The position numbers were made by a program, and so were the translations under genes. From Nocardioides sp. IC4_145 (lineage in GTDB: Bacteria > Actinomycetota > Actinomycetes > Propionibacteriales > Nocardioidaceae): a stretch of 64,000 bases of DNA. A model generated the notes under the pieces. It made no database searches. It was not told where the DNA came from and worked only from the letters and a program-made list of their open reading frames with translations. Of the stretch, positions 20,980 to 35,065 are shown piece by piece (the stretch's first letter is position 1; the number at the start of each line of letters is the position of its first letter). The DNA lies in contig NZ_JAANMS010000006.1 in the NCBI RefSeq assembly GCF_011250565.1, positions 1-64,000 on the forward strand, given 5' to 3'.

Positions 20980-21182
20980 GGAGGTCCTAACGCGTGGGGA
21001 ACGGTGTCGGTACGCCGTGGCGCGGGGTTCCGATCGCGCCGCGGGTGGGTACTGCACAGAGGCGGCGGCGTGGTCCGCCGCGCCCCGTCGATCCTCGCAC
21101 GTGGCGCCAACCGGCTTCCCGGGTGGCCCGGCCGTGCGGTGCGTGGTCGAATGGAAGTGACCGAACGGAAGGAAGTGACGCG

Positions 21183-21929
21183 ATGCGTCTGCGCCAGAAG
21201 AAGTCCCTCCTCGATCAGGCCTCGGACTACGTCGACACCGTGCGCCCCCAGGTGGAGGCCGCCGTCGCCCATGCCCGCGAGGCGGTCGAGGAGTTCGTCG
21301 AGACGACCGCACGCCCCGCGATCGAGGACGCCCGGGTCAAGGCGGGACCGGCCCTGGCCGACGCCAAGGTCCGGGCCGCCACGAGCATCCACGAGGCTCG
21401 CGAGAAGGCCGCGCCGGTGATCGCCGACGCCCGGGAGAAGGCCGGCCCCGCGCTCGCCGACGCGAAGGCGAAGGCCGCTCCGCTGGTCGCCGCGGGCGCC
21501 GCGGTCGCCGGTGAGAAGGCCGCCGCGGTGCGGACCGCCGCCGAGGGCAAGGTCGCCGCGCTCAAGGGCGAGCCCCCGAAGAAGAAGCGGAGCAAGGTCA
21601 AGACCCTGCTGGTCGTCGCGGGCGTCGCCGGTGTCGTCGGCGTGGTCGCCAAGCGGCTCCAGGGCGGCAGCACCAGCGACAACTGGCAGTCCTCCTACGT
21701 CCCGAGCCCCCCGCCCGCGACGACGACGACGTCCACCACGGCCACCACCACGACCGCCGCTGCGCCGGTCGGTGACGCCACGGCCGCGACGCCGCTGGCC
21801 GACGAGGTCGCCGAGGACATCGCCGGCGCCTCGCCCGACGAGGCGATCGCCGACGCCGCCGAGGCGCCGCACCCGGTGACCACGCCGGAGGACCCGGCCG
21901 AGGTCACCGACATCGACGACCGGAAGTAG
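21183..21929 (+). CDS. Helical-repeat protein, hypothetical
   Basis: A 248-residue protein from ATG 21183 with GAAGGAAGTG upstream. Residues about 20-130 are Ala/Lys/Glu-rich and repeat an ~11-13-residue amphipathic unit (KAGPALADAKVRA, KAAPVIADAREKA, KAGPALADAKAKA), like apolipophorin/LEA-type helices. A basic patch PPKKKRSKVK then leads into a single hydrophobic segment (LLVVAGVAGVVGVVAKRL, about 142-159). The tail is Thr/Pro- and then acidic-rich (PPPATTTTSTTATTTT). It may be a membrane-associated or surface-lining protein. No enzyme motif is visible and I assign no function. Confidence 0.7.
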   Translation: MRLRQKKSLLDQASDYVDTVRPQVEAAVAHAREAVEEFVETTARPAIEDARVKAGPALADAKVRAATSIHEAREKAAPVIADAREKAGPALADAKAKAAPLVAAGAAVAGEKAAAVRTAAEGKVAALKGEPPKKKRSKVKTLLVVAGVAGVVGVVAKRLQGGSTSDNWQSSYVPSPPPATTTTSTTATTTTAAAPVGDATAATPLADEVAEDIAGASPDEAIADAAEAPHPVTTPEDPAEVTDIDDRK

Positions 21930-21965
21930 CGCACCGGCCCGCACGGAGCAGCGGGTCCTGCAGCG

Positions 21966-22994
21966 TCACCCGGACCGGCCGGAGGAGAGATCCTCCGGCC
22001 GGTTCTGCTCCACCCAGGCGTCGATCTCCTCCCACCAGCCGTAGAGCCAGTCGATGCGTGCCTCCCGGTCCGCCGGGATCTCGGCCCGCGGCACCTGCCA
22101 CCACCGCATGGTGATCCGCTTGTCCATCGGCAGCGCCCGCCAGACGTCCGCGACGCCGTGCAGGTGGTCCAGGCCGGTGTGGGCGACCAGCACCACGTCC
22201 GCCTCCGGAGCCGCGTCGAGCGCGGCCAGCAGCCCGCCGGGCCGAGGCGCCAGCACGTGGGTCATCCGCTCGGCGCGGTCGGCCATCGCGGCGAGGCCGA
22301 GCCGGCGCAGCCGCTCGATGGCCCGGCTGCGGCGCTGCTCGGTGAAGTTGCCCCCCTCGGGGAAGATCACGAACGCGTCGTTCTCGTCCAGGCCCGTGGC
22401 CAGGGCCGCGATCTGCTCGTCGACGTCCGCTCCCGGCCGGCCGGGGGTGATGAACCGGGCCGGGATCCGGTTGAGCAGCACGTCGATCGCCGGGTCCCAC
22501 GCGAGCGTGTCCTTCAGGACGACGCGCGGCTCGCGGGCGTACCAGTGCATGAGCGCGTGGATGAGCGTGAACGAGTCGCCCGGGCCGGCGTGCCGGCAGC
22601 ACACGACGATGGGCACGCCGGGGTGCGCGTCCGGCGTCGGGCCGTCGGTGGCGATGGTCAGCCGCAGCACGCGCCGGGCCTCGCGGAAGAAGACCCACAT
22701 GACGCCCTGCACCAGGTCGTAGTGGATCCCTTCCCAGTACGCCGTGCGCAGCCGCCGACCCAGGCCGCTCGCGAGCCACATGCCCAGCAGCACGAGCAGC
22801 AGCAGCGCCTCGGTCGTCAGGTAGAGGATCACCACCCAGGCCAGGCGGACCACCCGCAGCCGGCCCGGCACCACCGAGGACAGCAGCGCTGCTCCCACCA
22901 GCCACAGCGGCAGCGTGATCCACAGGAACGCCGCGAGCGCGATGACCGCGGGGGCGAGCACGAGCCGTCGGACCAGCCAGGTCAGCACCCTCAC
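21966..22994 (-). CDS. Membrane acyltransferase (PlsC-like)
   Basis: A 342-residue protein from GTG 22994 (MRVLTWLVRRLVLAPAV); GTG 22988 is also possible. The first ~120 residues carry two or three membrane segments. The acyltransferase region has CCRHAGPGDSFTLIHAL (HxxxxD box, H-A-G-P-G-D), then FPEGGNFTEQRR (the FPEG phosphate-binding block) and a helical C terminus ending EEIDAWVEQNRPE. It probably transfers an acyl chain to lysophosphatidate or a related glycerolipid. It starts 14 bases after a patatin-like phospholipase gene, which suggests joint membrane-lipid turnover. Confidence 0.85.
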   Translation of the reverse strand: MRVLTWLVRRLVLAPAVIALAAFLWITLPLWLVGAALLSSVVPGRLRVVRLAWVVILYLTTEALLLLVLLGMWLASGLGRRLRTAYWEGIHYDLVQGVMWVFFREARRVLRLTIATDGPTPDAHPGVPIVVCCRHAGPGDSFTLIHALMHWYAREPRVVLKDTLAWDPAIDVLLNRIPARFITPGRPGADVDEQIAALATGLDENDAFVIFPEGGNFTEQRRSRAIERLRRLGLAAMADRAERMTHVLAPRPGGLLAALDAAPEADVVLVAHTGLDHLHGVADVWRALPMDKRITMRWWQVPRAEIPADREARIDWLYGWWEEIDAWVEQNRPEDLSSGRSG

Positions 22995-23008
22995 CGCGGG
23001 CCGGGCCT

Positions 23009-23842
23009 TCAGGAGCCGAGGTGCTGGTCGAGGTAGTCCACGCACGCATCGTAGGTGCGGTCGATCCGCTCCTGGACGCTCGCGAAGTCGGTGGCGGCGC
23101 GCCACGTGTCGTCGCGGGCGGAGGTCCCGCGGGCGGGCAGGACGTGCGCCTCGATCCCCGGCGGCAGCTCCTGGAGCTCGCGGTGGAAGCGGTGGCGCCG
23201 GGCGATCTCGAACGACACCCGCGCGACCTCCCAGGGCCGGCGCGGGACCCGCAGCGGCCGGTCGATGCGACCGACCTGGAGCACGAAGACCCGGTCCGCG
23301 CCGAGCTGCACCGCCCGGGCCAGCGGGATGGAGTTGACGATGCCGCCGTCGAGGTAGTGCTCGTCGCCGACCCGGGCCGGCGGCAGCAGGCCGGGCACGG
23401 CCGCGCTCGCGACGACCGCGTCGACGACGCGACCGGCGTCGAACCAGTGCTCCGCGGCCCGCTCGATGCTCGCGGCGCACACCTGGAAGCGCACGGGCAG
23501 CTCCTCGAAGGTCACCTCGCCGAGCTCGTCGACGAGCCGCTGCTTGAGCGGACCGGCCGACCACAGGTGGGTGCCGGTGGACACGGCTCGCCGCACCGTG
23601 CGCAGCGGCCGGTCGCCGTACACCTCGCGCGGCGCCTGGCGCGCGTCCTCCCACAGCCGGGTCATCCGCTCGATGACCGACAGGGTCGGCTCGCGGGCGA
23701 CCAGGGCCCCGTTGAGCGCGCCGATGCTGGTGCCGAGCACCAGGTCGGGCGTGATGCCGCGCTCGAGCAGCGCCCGGAGCATGCCGACCTCGACCGCCCC
23801 GAGCACTCCCCCGCCGCCGAGGACGAACGCGGTGCTGGTCAT
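23009..23842 (-). CDS. Patatin-like phospholipase
   Basis: A 277-residue hydrolase from ATG 23842. The oxyanion region GGGGVLGAVEVG is at the N terminus (about 8-19), the nucleophile lies in GTSIGALNGALV (G-x-S-x-G), and the dyad acid in YLDGGIVNSIPL (D-G-G). These are the complete catalytic elements of RssA/YchK-type bacterial patatins, and there is no signal peptide. It heads a two-gene unit with the acyltransferase and lies 23 bases from the DUF3817 gene on the same strand. Confidence 0.92.
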   Translation of the reverse strand: MTSTAFVLGGGGVLGAVEVGMLRALLERGITPDLVLGTSIGALNGALVAREPTLSVIERMTRLWEDARQAPREVYGDRPLRTVRRAVSTGTHLWSAGPLKQRLVDELGEVTFEELPVRFQVCAASIERAAEHWFDAGRVVDAVVASAAVPGLLPPARVGDEHYLDGGIVNSIPLARAVQLGADRVFVLQVGRIDRPLRVPRRPWEVARVSFEIARRHRFHRELQELPPGIEAHVLPARGTSARDDTWRAATDFASVQERIDRTYDACVDYLDQHLGS

Positions 23843-23865
23843 CTCGGGTCGGCGGTCCGGCTCGA

Positions 23866-24285
23866 TCAGCCGGCCACCGGCTCGCCGAGCTGGGCGCGGA
23901 CCCGCTCGGTGGCGCGGCGCTCGGCCCAGAAGCTCAGGACCGGGATCGTCCCGCAGAGCAGGGTCACCAACGTGAACTGGAGGTCCCACTCGGCCCGGCG
24001 GGCCAGCAGGAACGCCATGATCAGGAAGATCATGTAGAGCCAGCCGTGGGCGACACCGAGGTACTCGGTGATCGCGTTGCCGAGCTCCTGGGCGCCCGAC
24101 CCGGCGGCGAAGAGGTCGGGGGTGCTGCCGAAGATGCCCCACATGCCGGTGCCGTCGAAGTTGGCCAGCGGCACGCCCACCAGGCACAGCACGATGAGGA
24201 GCACGCCGACGACGGTGGCCATGAAGCGGTAGCGGGTCAGCGCGCTGTTGAGACCGGGGTCGGTGCGCTCGTCGTCGTCGATCAC
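23866..24285 (-). CDS. DUF3817 family membrane protein
   Basis: A 139-residue protein from GTG 24285, overlapping the SURF1 stop as GTGA. The short acidic N terminus (VIDDDERTDPG) precedes three membrane segments: FMATVVGVLLIVLCLVGVPLA, YLGVAHGWLYMIFLIMAFLLA and LQFTLVTLLCGTIPVLSFWAE. The H-G-W-L-Y and P-x-x-S-F-W-x-E-R residues are typical of DUF3817. Relatives are often found beside SURF1 or respiratory genes; function unknown. Confidence 0.87.
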   Translation of the reverse strand: MIDDDERTDPGLNSALTRYRFMATVVGVLLIVLCLVGVPLANFDGTGMWGIFGSTPDLFAAGSGAQELGNAITEYLGVAHGWLYMIFLIMAFLLARRAEWDLQFTLVTLLCGTIPVLSFWAERRATERVRAQLGEPVAG

Positions 24286-25034
24286 GACCTCGACGGTACC
24301 GCCTCGTCGGCGGCCTCCTCCGCGCGCTCGGCGGCGATCGCGATGTCGCGTGACCAGCGCCACCAGATGAAGACGGCGAAGGCGCCGAAGACGAACCACT
24401 CGATGCCGTAGAGGAAGTTCTTCAGGCCCGTGAAGGCCGACGCCTCCGTCACCTGCTCGACCTCGGCGGTCGCCAGCCCGTCCAGCGGCTCGGTGGCGAT
24501 GCCGAAGGCGCCGTACAGGTCCTGGTCGACGTGCTGGATCAGGTCGGCGGTGCGGACCTGGGGCAGCACGTCGTCGGTGCGGTCGGGGTCGACGGCATTG
24601 GTGCCCTCGGTCGCCTGGAGGTACGCCGTGAGCTCGGCCGGCCCCGGAGCCGGCTCGGGCGCGTCCGGGGTCGCCGACCAGCCGCGGACGACGTACACCG
24701 CGGAGCCGCCGCCCCCGTCGACCTCGAGCGGGGTGACGACCCAGTAGCCGTCCTCGCCGTCGTGCTCGCGGCCCTCGACGTAGACCGTCCCGGTGGGCAC
24801 CCAGGTGCCGCTCATCTCGACCGGGTGGCCGAGCTTGGCGGCCGGGAACGGGTCGTCGGGGCCGATCACGTCGACCAGCGGGACCGGCTCGACGTCGCTG
24901 AAGTCGGCCGTCTCCGCCTCGCGGTGCGCCTGCCAGGAGTCGAGCTGCCACAGGCCCAGCCGACCGGCCAGCAGCACCAGCGCCACCGCGAGCAGGTGCC
25001 CGCCCCAGTAGCGCGGGTGGAGGGCGGCAAGCAC
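24282..25034 (-). CDS. SURF1 family cytochrome oxidase assembly protein
   Basis: A 250-residue inner-membrane protein from GTG 25034. SURF1 topology is clear. The N-terminal helix LLAVALVLLAGRLGLWQLDSWQAHRE includes the G-x-W-Q-x-x-R-like element. A central extracytoplasmic domain has VYVEGREHDGEDGYWVVTPLEV and VYVVRGWSA, and the C-terminal helix reads GIEWFVFGAFAVFIWWRWSRD. SURF1 helps insert heme a into cytochrome aa3 oxidase. No oxidase genes lie nearby in this window. Confidence 0.9.
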   Translation of the reverse strand: MLAALHPRYWGGHLLAVALVLLAGRLGLWQLDSWQAHREAETADFSDVEPVPLVDVIGPDDPFPAAKLGHPVEMSGTWVPTGTVYVEGREHDGEDGYWVVTPLEVDGGGGSAVYVVRGWSATPDAPEPAPGPAELTAYLQATEGTNAVDPDRTDDVLPQVRTADLIQHVDQDLYGAFGIATEPLDGLATAEVEQVTEASAFTGLKNFLYGIEWFVFGAFAVFIWWRWSRDIAIAAERAEEAADEAVPSRS

Positions 25035-25105
25035 CTCTCCAGACTACGGCGTGACCCCCGTCGCACCGCCCCCACCGTTGGTCGAGCAGCGAGCGCCGGC
25101 GGCCC

Positions 25106-26041
25106 TCAGTCGGCGCAGGCGGCGAAGGGCGCGACCCGGTCGCGGACGAGGGAAGCGCCGACGACGGGGTCGACGAGGCGGTAGCCCACGCGGCCGGTCG
25201 AGGGGTCGGCCACGCCGTCGCGGAAGCCGTCGGTGAAGGCCGTGCCCCGGGCCGGCCAGGTCTCCCCCAGCCGCAGCCGGGCGAAGGCGTCCGAGCGCCG
25301 CTCGCCGAGCCGGGCGGTGGCCAGGCCGCCCTGGAGCGCCATCGACCACGCCTCGAGCCCGTCGAGGCCGGCGGTGTCGACGCCGGCCGGCGCCTCGACG
25401 CAGCCGCGCTCGACGTACGTCGCGTCAGCCGGCGACCCGACCAGCGCAGCGAGCGCGGGCTCGGCCGCCCACGACCCGGTCCCGTCGTCGACCGCACCGG
25501 AGACCACCAGGCTGTCCTCGGCCCGGACCTCGGCGCCGGCCAGGATGCCGACCCGGTCCCGCACGGCGCGCTGCACGACGGCCATGTCGATGCCGAGCCG
25601 GAACGACAGCACCCAGCCGGCCCCGTCGGGACCGTCGAACCGCGCCTCCCAGCGCACGTCGTCCTGGGTGAAGCCGTAGTCGCGGGAGAGCCGCTCCTCG
25701 ACCGGACGCAGCAGGCCCGGGGTGAGCAGCGGCGCCTGCCGCTCGGCACGTGCCCAGAACCGTGCCCGCTCCGCAGGAGGTGCCTGCCCGGTCAGCGCGG
25801 CGACGCCGAGCTGCAGGCGCACCCGCTCGAGGTCGGTCACCGACAGCGACGTCGCCGACGCCGGCACCAGCGGCAGCACGGCGGCCGCGGCCTCGTCCCG
25901 CACGTCGAACTCCGGGACGGCCGTCGTGCTGGGCGCCGGCGCCGGAGCAGGCGCGGGCGTGTCCTCGGTGCAGGCCGCGAGGGAGGAGAGGAGCAGGGCT
26001 GCGGCGACGCCCGCGGCGAGCCTGCTGGTCTTCGGTGACAT
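25106..26041 (-). CDS. Predicted lipoprotein, hypothetical
   Basis: A 311-residue protein from ATG 26041 (MSPKTSRLAAGVAAAL). The signal peptide ends in a lipobox (LSSLAAC), giving lipidation at a cysteine near residue 24, and is followed by a Pro/Ala linker. The mature domain has no motif I recognise; segments include LPASATSLSVTDLERVRLQLG and VVQRAVRDRVGILAGAEV, and two cysteines near the C terminus (ERGCVEAP, FAACAD) might form a disulfide. The open frame continues upstream through the tRNA-Ala gene, but that part is not coding. Confidence 0.75.
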   Translation of the reverse strand: MSPKTSRLAAGVAAALLLSSLAACTEDTPAPAPAPAPSTTAVPEFDVRDEAAAAVLPLVPASATSLSVTDLERVRLQLGVAALTGQAPPAERARFWARAERQAPLLTPGLLRPVEERLSRDYGFTQDDVRWEARFDGPDGAGWVLSFRLGIDMAVVQRAVRDRVGILAGAEVRAEDSLVVSGAVDDGTGSWAAEPALAALVGSPADATYVERGCVEAPAGVDTAGLDGLEAWSMALQGGLATARLGERRSDAFARLRLGETWPARGTAFTDGFRDGVADPSTGRVGYRLVDPVVGASLVRDRVAPFAACAD

Positions 26042-26046
26042 CGGTG

Positions 26047-26119
26047 TGGAGCCTAGGGGACTCGAACCCCTAACCCCCTGCTTGCAAAGCAGGTGCGCTA
26101 CCAATTGCGCCAAGGCCCC
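26047..26119 (-). tRNA. tRNA-Ala (anticodon TGC)
   Basis: The reverse strand gives a 73-nt tRNA. The acceptor GGGGCCT pairs with AGGCTCC (one G-U) plus discriminator A. The D loop is typical (GCGCAATTGGTAGCGC), the anticodon arm CTGCT-TTGCAAG-style loop carries TGC, and the T arm is AGGGGTTCGAGTCCCCT. CCA is not encoded. The lipoprotein gene begins only six bases after its 3' end. Confidence 0.97.
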
Positions 26120-26159
26120 GTGCGCGCCCGGGGCGCGGCGTTCGGGAGGAGCGGACGGC

Positions 26160-26288
26160 TCAGGAGGAGGCGCGGACGCTGTCGGTCGCCTCGGCCCACA
26201 GCGCCTGCTCGTGCTGGCCCTCGTCGTACTTCTTCTTCGCGATGACCGCGCCGACGGCGGCCAGGGCGAGGAGGACGATCTTCTTCAT
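26160..26288 (-). CDS. DLW-39 family small protein
   Basis: A 42-residue protein, [20 protein letters not shown] then [19 protein letters not shown] and ending ASS, from ATG 26288 with a good GGAGGT 7-8 bases upstream. It has one short hydrophobic N-terminal segment followed by a charged helix with an ALWAEATD motif. Very short proteins of this type sit between the tRNA-Ile/tRNA-Ala genes and gyrA in many actinobacteria (named DLW-39). Function unknown. The location between two tRNA genes and downstream of the DUF3566 gene fits that family. Confidence 0.8.
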   Translation of the reverse strand: MKKIVLLALAAVGAVIAKKKYDEGQHEQALWAEATDSVRASS

Positions 26289-26339
26289 CGGGTGACCTCC
26301 GGTGCGCGGCGGGCGGTGCGGCTGGTGCAGCCAGGTGGG

Positions 26340-26413
26340 TGGGCCTAACAGGACTTGAACCTGTGACCTCTTCCTTATCAGGGAAGCGCTCTAACCGTCT
26401 GAGCTATAGGCCC
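26340..26413 (-). tRNA. tRNA-Ile (anticodon GAT)
   Basis: The reverse strand gives a 74-nt tRNA. The acceptor GGGCCTA pairs with TAGGCCC plus A. The D arm is GCTCAGACGGTTAGAGC, the anticodon arm CTTCC-CTGATAA-GGAAG has anticodon GAT, and the T arm is ACAGGTTCAAGTCCTGT. CCA is not encoded. The tRNA-Ile/tRNA-Ala pair downstream of gyrA is conserved in actinobacteria. Confidence 0.97.
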
Positions 26414-26467
26414 GCTCCGGCACGGGGCCGGGGCGGTCGCTGGCGCGACCGAGGGGAAACACTAGCC

Positions 26468-26508
26468 GACCCCCCGCGGCGCCCCCAAAACGGGGGCCGC
26501 GGGGGGTC
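26468..26508 (-). terminator. Strong hairpin after the gyrBA-DUF3566 unit
   Basis: GACCCCCCGCGGC plus GCCCCC on the left pairs with GGGGG plus CCGCGGGGGGTC on the right, around AAAAC. The arms lie at 26468-26486 and 26492-26508. It starts six bases past the DUF3566 stop and precedes tRNA-Ile, so it probably separates the gyrase transcript from the tRNA. Confidence 0.75.
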
Positions 26509-26513
26509 GCTGA

Positions 26514-27043
26514 TCAGTTCTGGTCCTCCGCGAGGGTGACCTCGACGCCGCCGAGCAGCGCGGCCGCCATGTTGTAGAGGAAGGCGCCGAGCGTCGCGAC
26601 CGCGGTCAGGAGCACCACGTCGATCGCCGCGACCAGCATGGTGAAGCCCAGCACGCGGGAGGTGCCCAGGTAGTTCTCGATGTCGAAGTCGCCGCCGTCC
26701 TCGCCACCGACGACGTCCTGGACGGTGCGGTTGATCGAGTCCCACACGTCGGCCGCGCCGAGCACCGACCAGATCATGAAGACCGAGACGACCGTCACGA
26801 CCGCGAACGCGATGGAGAGCAGGAACGCCGTCTTCATGACCGACCACGGGTCGACCCGGGTCAGGCGCAGCCGGGCCCGCCGCGGACCTCGCCCGCTCGT
26901 CGCCGCGGCGCTCGTCCGGCCGGCCGGCGCGGGGCCGGACCCGGCGTTGGCGCGGTGCTCGTCGGCGGCGCTCGAGAGCTTCGCCTGGAGGCGTTCGCCG
27001 AGGCCTGGGCGTACGGCGGTCTCCTCGGTGGAGCGGTCGGACA

Positions 27044-27044
<1 letters not shown>
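26514..27044 (-). CDS. DUF3566 family membrane protein
   Basis: A 176-residue protein from an ATG that shares a base with the gyrA stop (TGATG). The N-terminal ~60 residues are Ser/Ala/Arg-rich. The DUF3566 core follows: RLRLTRVDPWSVMKTAFLLSIAFAVVTVV, then DVWDSINRTVQDV and a second membrane segment, VLGFTMLVAAIDVVLLTAVATLGAFLYN, with the AAALLGGVEVTLAED end. It is almost always found just after gyrA in actinobacteria; its role is unknown. Confidence 0.93.
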
Positions 27045-29833
<2,789 letters not shown>

Positions 29834-29906
29834 GATTGCTCTCTCTCGCTGGTTCTACCGGATGTCTAGGGCTCGCTCTAGAAAGGCCCAGAAAGGGCCA
29901 GAGCGC

Positions 29907-32057
<2,151 letters not shown>

Positions 32058-32300
32058 CTTCTTCTCGGGCGATCGGGCGGGCCGCCCTGGAACGAGGGCC
32101 CGGCACGGAACGGGTCGCGCGCACGCGACCCGTCGGCCATGGTACCGCCTGGCGGGCCGCCAGCCACGCGACGAGCCGTGGCGCGGGGGCGTCCGGTCCG
32201 CGCGCGAGCCCCTAGGCGGCTCGCAACCGGCACCAGGAGCCGCGACCAGGGGGTCGGACAGGGACGGGTACGGCTCCGGGGCTCCCAGATCGCCAGAACG

Positions 32301-32864
32301 TCAGCCGTAGGTGTCGCGAGGTCCGCGACCGTCGCGGGCCGAGCGCGGGCCCTTCTTCCAGGTCGGTCCGTGCGGTCCCAGCACCTCGATCACGGTGACC
32401 GTGCCGTGCCCGAGGTCCTCGTTGAGCCGGCGCACGACCGCCGGCGCGAGCAGCCGCAGCTGGGTGGCCCACGCGGTCGAGTCGGTGCGCACGACCAGCC
32501 GGCCCTCCTCGAAGGACTCCGGTGTGCAGTGCGCCGCGACGTCGTCGCCCACGAGCTCGGCCCAGCGCCCGAAGACGCCGTGCACCCGCAGGTCGAGCTC
32601 CCACCCGCGCTCGGCGACCAGCCGACCGAGCGTGCTGTCGATCAGCTGGGGGTCGCGGTCGTCGGGGTGCGAGCCGGTGACCCGGGTCCCGCGCGGTCGC
32701 TCCGTCCACGGCCGGCGGCGCCGGGCGCGCGGGGTGGAGCCCGCGGTGGCGCGGGTCAGGGCCCGGGCGAGGTCGAGGCCGTCGTCGCGGTGCTCGGGGT
32801 CGGGGTCGTCGGAGTGGTCGAGGTCGTCGGGGGTCGCGGCAGGCGCGTCCGGCTCGTCAGTCAT
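32301..32864 (-). CDS. dciA: DciA-like DUF721 protein
   Basis: A 187-residue protein from ATG 32864, which overlaps the recF stop by eight bases (an in-frame GTG at 32879 is the alternative). The first ~75 residues are acidic then basic and probably disordered. The DUF721 domain follows: [32 protein letters not shown], then [34 protein letters not shown]721 proteins of the DciA type help load the replicative helicase; in actinobacteria the gene regularly follows recF, as here. Confidence 0.9.
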   Translation of the reverse strand: MTDEPDAPAATPDDLDHSDDPDPEHRDDGLDLARALTRATAGSTPRARRRRPWTERPRGTRVTGSHPDDRDPQLIDSTLGRLVAERGWELDLRVHGVFGRWAELVGDDVAAHCTPESFEEGRLVVRTDSTAWATQLRLLAPAVVRRLNEDLGHGTVTVIEVLGPHGPTWKKGPRSARDGRGPRDTYG

Positions 32865-34011
32865 CGCGGCGTACCTCACCTCCGGCGACGGTGAACCGGG
32901 CGCCGGCCAGCGCCTCGGGCACGTCCGCGCCGACCGCGGCGGTCACCAGGACCTGCTCGGCGCCGGCCACCAGCTCGGCCAGCTGCGCGCGCCGCTCGGT
33001 GTCGAGCTCGGCGAAGACGTCGTCGAGCACCAGGATCGGGTCGTCGCCGTCGGCGCGCAACAGGTCGTACGACGCCAGGCGCAGCGCCAGCGCGAAGGAC
33101 CAGGACTCGCCGTGCGACGCGTACCCCTTGACCGGGAGCTTCTGCTCGCCGCCGCCCTGGGCGAGGGTGAGCAGCAGGTCGTCGCGGTGCGGCCCGACGA
33201 GCGAGATGCCCCGGTCGATCTCGTCGCCGCGCCGGCGCTCGACCTCCGCGAGCAGCCGCTCGCCCAGCGCGGCGGCGTCGCGCGCGTCGCCGAGGTCGAA
33301 GGAGGGGCGGTACTCGATCTCGGCGTCGTCGCGGCCCGCGCCGCGGGCGACGGTCTCGTAGGCCTTGCCGACGTACGGCGCCAGCCGCTCCACCAGGCCG
33401 AGCCGGGCCGCCAGCAGCTCGGCGCCGGTCCGCGCCAGGTTGTCGTCCCACACCGCGAGGGTCGCGAGCGCGGCCTCCTGCGACGAGCTGCCCCGGCGGG
33501 CCGCTCCGATCGTCTTGAGCAGCGAGTTGCGCTGCTTCAGCACCCGGTCGTAGTCCGAGCGCACGCCGGCCAGGCGCGGCGCGCGCAGCACCAGCAGGTC
33601 GTCGAGGAACCGCCGGCGGTCCGAGGGGTCGCCCTTGACCAGGGTGAGGTCCTCGGGGGAGAAGACGACCGTGCGCACCAGGCCGACCAGCTCGCGGGCG
33701 CGGGGGAGCGGCGAGCGGTTGATCCGCGCGCGGTTGGAGCGGCCGGGGTTGATCTCGACCTCGAGCACCGCGGTCCGTCCGTCGCGCACCACCGCCGCGC
33801 GGACGACGGCCTGGTCGGCACCCGCCCGCACGAGCGGGGCGTCGCTGGCGACCCGGTGCGAGCTGAGCCGGGAGAGGTAGTCCACCGCCTCGACCAGGTT
33901 GGTCTTGCCCTGACCGTTGCGGCCGACGAACGCCGTGACGCCCGGGCCGAGCTCGACGTCGACGGAGGCGTAGGAGCGGAAGTCGTGCAGGGTGAGGTGG
34001 GAGACGTGCAC
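32857..34011 (-). CDS. recF: DNA replication and repair protein RecF
   Basis: An SMC-like ATPase that loads RecA at gaps and aids replication restart. 384 residues from GTG 34011. It has [11 protein letters not shown], Walker [14 protein letters not shown] (about 30-42), the [11 protein letters not shown] segment, the ABC-type signature region ([16 protein letters not shown]), and Walker [14 protein letters not shown]. It lies 10 bases after gnd and overlaps dciA. Confidence 0.97.
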   Translation of the reverse strand: MHVSHLTLHDFRSYASVDVELGPGVTAFVGRNGQGKTNLVEAVDYLSRLSSHRVASDAPLVRAGADQAVVRAAVVRDGRTAVLEVEINPGRSNRARINRSPLPRARELVGLVRTVVFSPEDLTLVKGDPSDRRRFLDDLLVLRAPRLAGVRSDYDRVLKQRNSLLKTIGAARRGSSSQEAALATLAVWDDNLARTGAELLAARLGLVERLAPYVGKAYETVARGAGRDDAEIEYRPSFDLGDARDAAALGERLLAEVERRRGDEIDRGISLVGPHRDDLLLTLAQGGGEQKLPVKGYASHGESWSFALALRLASYDLLRADGDDPILVLDDVFAELDTERRAQLAELVAGAEQVLVTAAVGADVPEALAGARFTVAGGEVRRDD

Positions 34012-34021
34012 CGTGGGTCGG

Positions 34022-35008
34022 CTAGCTCTCCGCGGGCGCCGAGCCGTCGCCGGAGCCGGCCTGCTGCGCCGACCCGGACTGGTCCGGCGTACCGCTCTCC
34101 GCCGGGGTGCCGGCCGCGTCGCCGCCCTTGGGCGCGGCGGTCTGCATGGCGTGGCCGCCGAACTGGTTGCGCATCGCCGCGACCGCCTTCATCGCGGGCG
34201 AGTCGTCCTGGCGGGAGACGAACCGGGCGTAGAGCGCGGCGGTGATCGCCGGCGTCGCGACGGCGTGCTCGATGCCGGCCTCCACCGTCCACCGACCCTC
34301 GCCGGAGTCCTCGGCGTAGCCGCGGATCCCCTCGAGGCCCGGCTCGTCGTCCAGCGCGGCGACCAGCAGGTCGAGCAGCCAGGACCGGATGACCGTGCCC
34401 TCGCGCCACGAGCGCATCACCTCGGTGACGTTCTCGACCATGTCGACCTTGTCGAGCAGCTCCCAGCCCTCGGCGTAGGACTGCATCATCGCGTACTCGA
34501 TGCCGTTGTGGACCATCTTCGAGAAGTGGCCGGCGCCCACCTTGCCGGCGTGCACCGACCCGAACTCGCCCTCCGGCTTGAGCGCGTCGAAGATCGGCTG
34601 GGCCTTCGCGACGTCGTCGGCGTCACCGCCGTACATCAGCGCGTAGCCGTTCTCCAGGCCCCAGACGCCACCGGAGACGCCGCAGTCGACGAAGCCGATG
34701 CCCTTCTCGGCGAGCCGCTCGGCGTGGGCCAGGTCGTCGGTCCAGCGCGAGTTGCCGCCGTCGATGACCAGGTCGCCCTCGCCGAGCAGGCCGGCCAGCT
34801 CGGCCACGGTCGCGTGCGTCGGGTCACCGGCCGGCACCATCACCCACACGACCTTGGGGGAGGGCAGCCGGGAGACCATGTCCTCGAGCGAGTCGGCGTC
34901 GCTGACGTCCGGGTTCCGGTCGTAGCCGACGACGGTGTGGCCGGCGCGGCGCAGGCGCTCGCGCATGTTGCCGCCCATCTTGCCGAGGCCGACGAGTCCG
35001 AGGTCCAT
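34022..35008 (-). CDS. gnd: 6-phosphogluconate dehydrogenase, short (NAD-type) form
   Basis: Oxidative decarboxylation of 6-phosphogluconate to ribulose-5-phosphate. 328 residues, with a strong AGGAGGAAG before the ATG at 35008. Seen in order: the dinucleotide fold [44 protein letters not shown] and the catalytic [18 protein letters not shown] (Lys, Asn, Glu). The last ~30 residues are a Gly/Ser/Pro/Ala-rich tail that the fold does not need. The length fits the short, GndA/YqeC-like class. It sits between dnaN and recF, an actinobacterial position. It shares a substrate with the zwf-edd genes at the left edge of the window. Confidence 0.95.
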   Translation of the reverse strand: MDLGLVGLGKMGGNMRERLRRAGHTVVGYDRNPDVSDADSLEDMVSRLPSPKVVWVMVPAGDPTHATVAELAGLLGEGDLVIDGGNSRWTDDLAHAERLAEKGIGFVDCGVSGGVWGLENGYALMYGGDADDVAKAQPIFDALKPEGEFGSVHAGKVGAGHFSKMVHNGIEYAMMQSYAEGWELLDKVDMVENVTEVMRSWREGTVIRSWLLDLLVAALDDEPGLEGIRGYAEDSGEGRWTVEAGIEHAVATPAITAALYARFVSRQDDSPAMKAVAAMRNQFGGHAMQTAAPKGGDAAGTPAESGTPDQSGSAQQAGSGDGSAPAES

Positions 35009-35065
35009 CTGCTTCCTCCTGTGAGGGCTGTGGGGGTCAGGCCGTACGCCGGACGGTACCCACCC

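Noticed and set aside
26042-26113. N-terminal extension of the lipoprotein frame
   Set aside because: The extra residues come from translating the tRNA-Ala gene. A good signal peptide with lipobox begins at ATG 26041.
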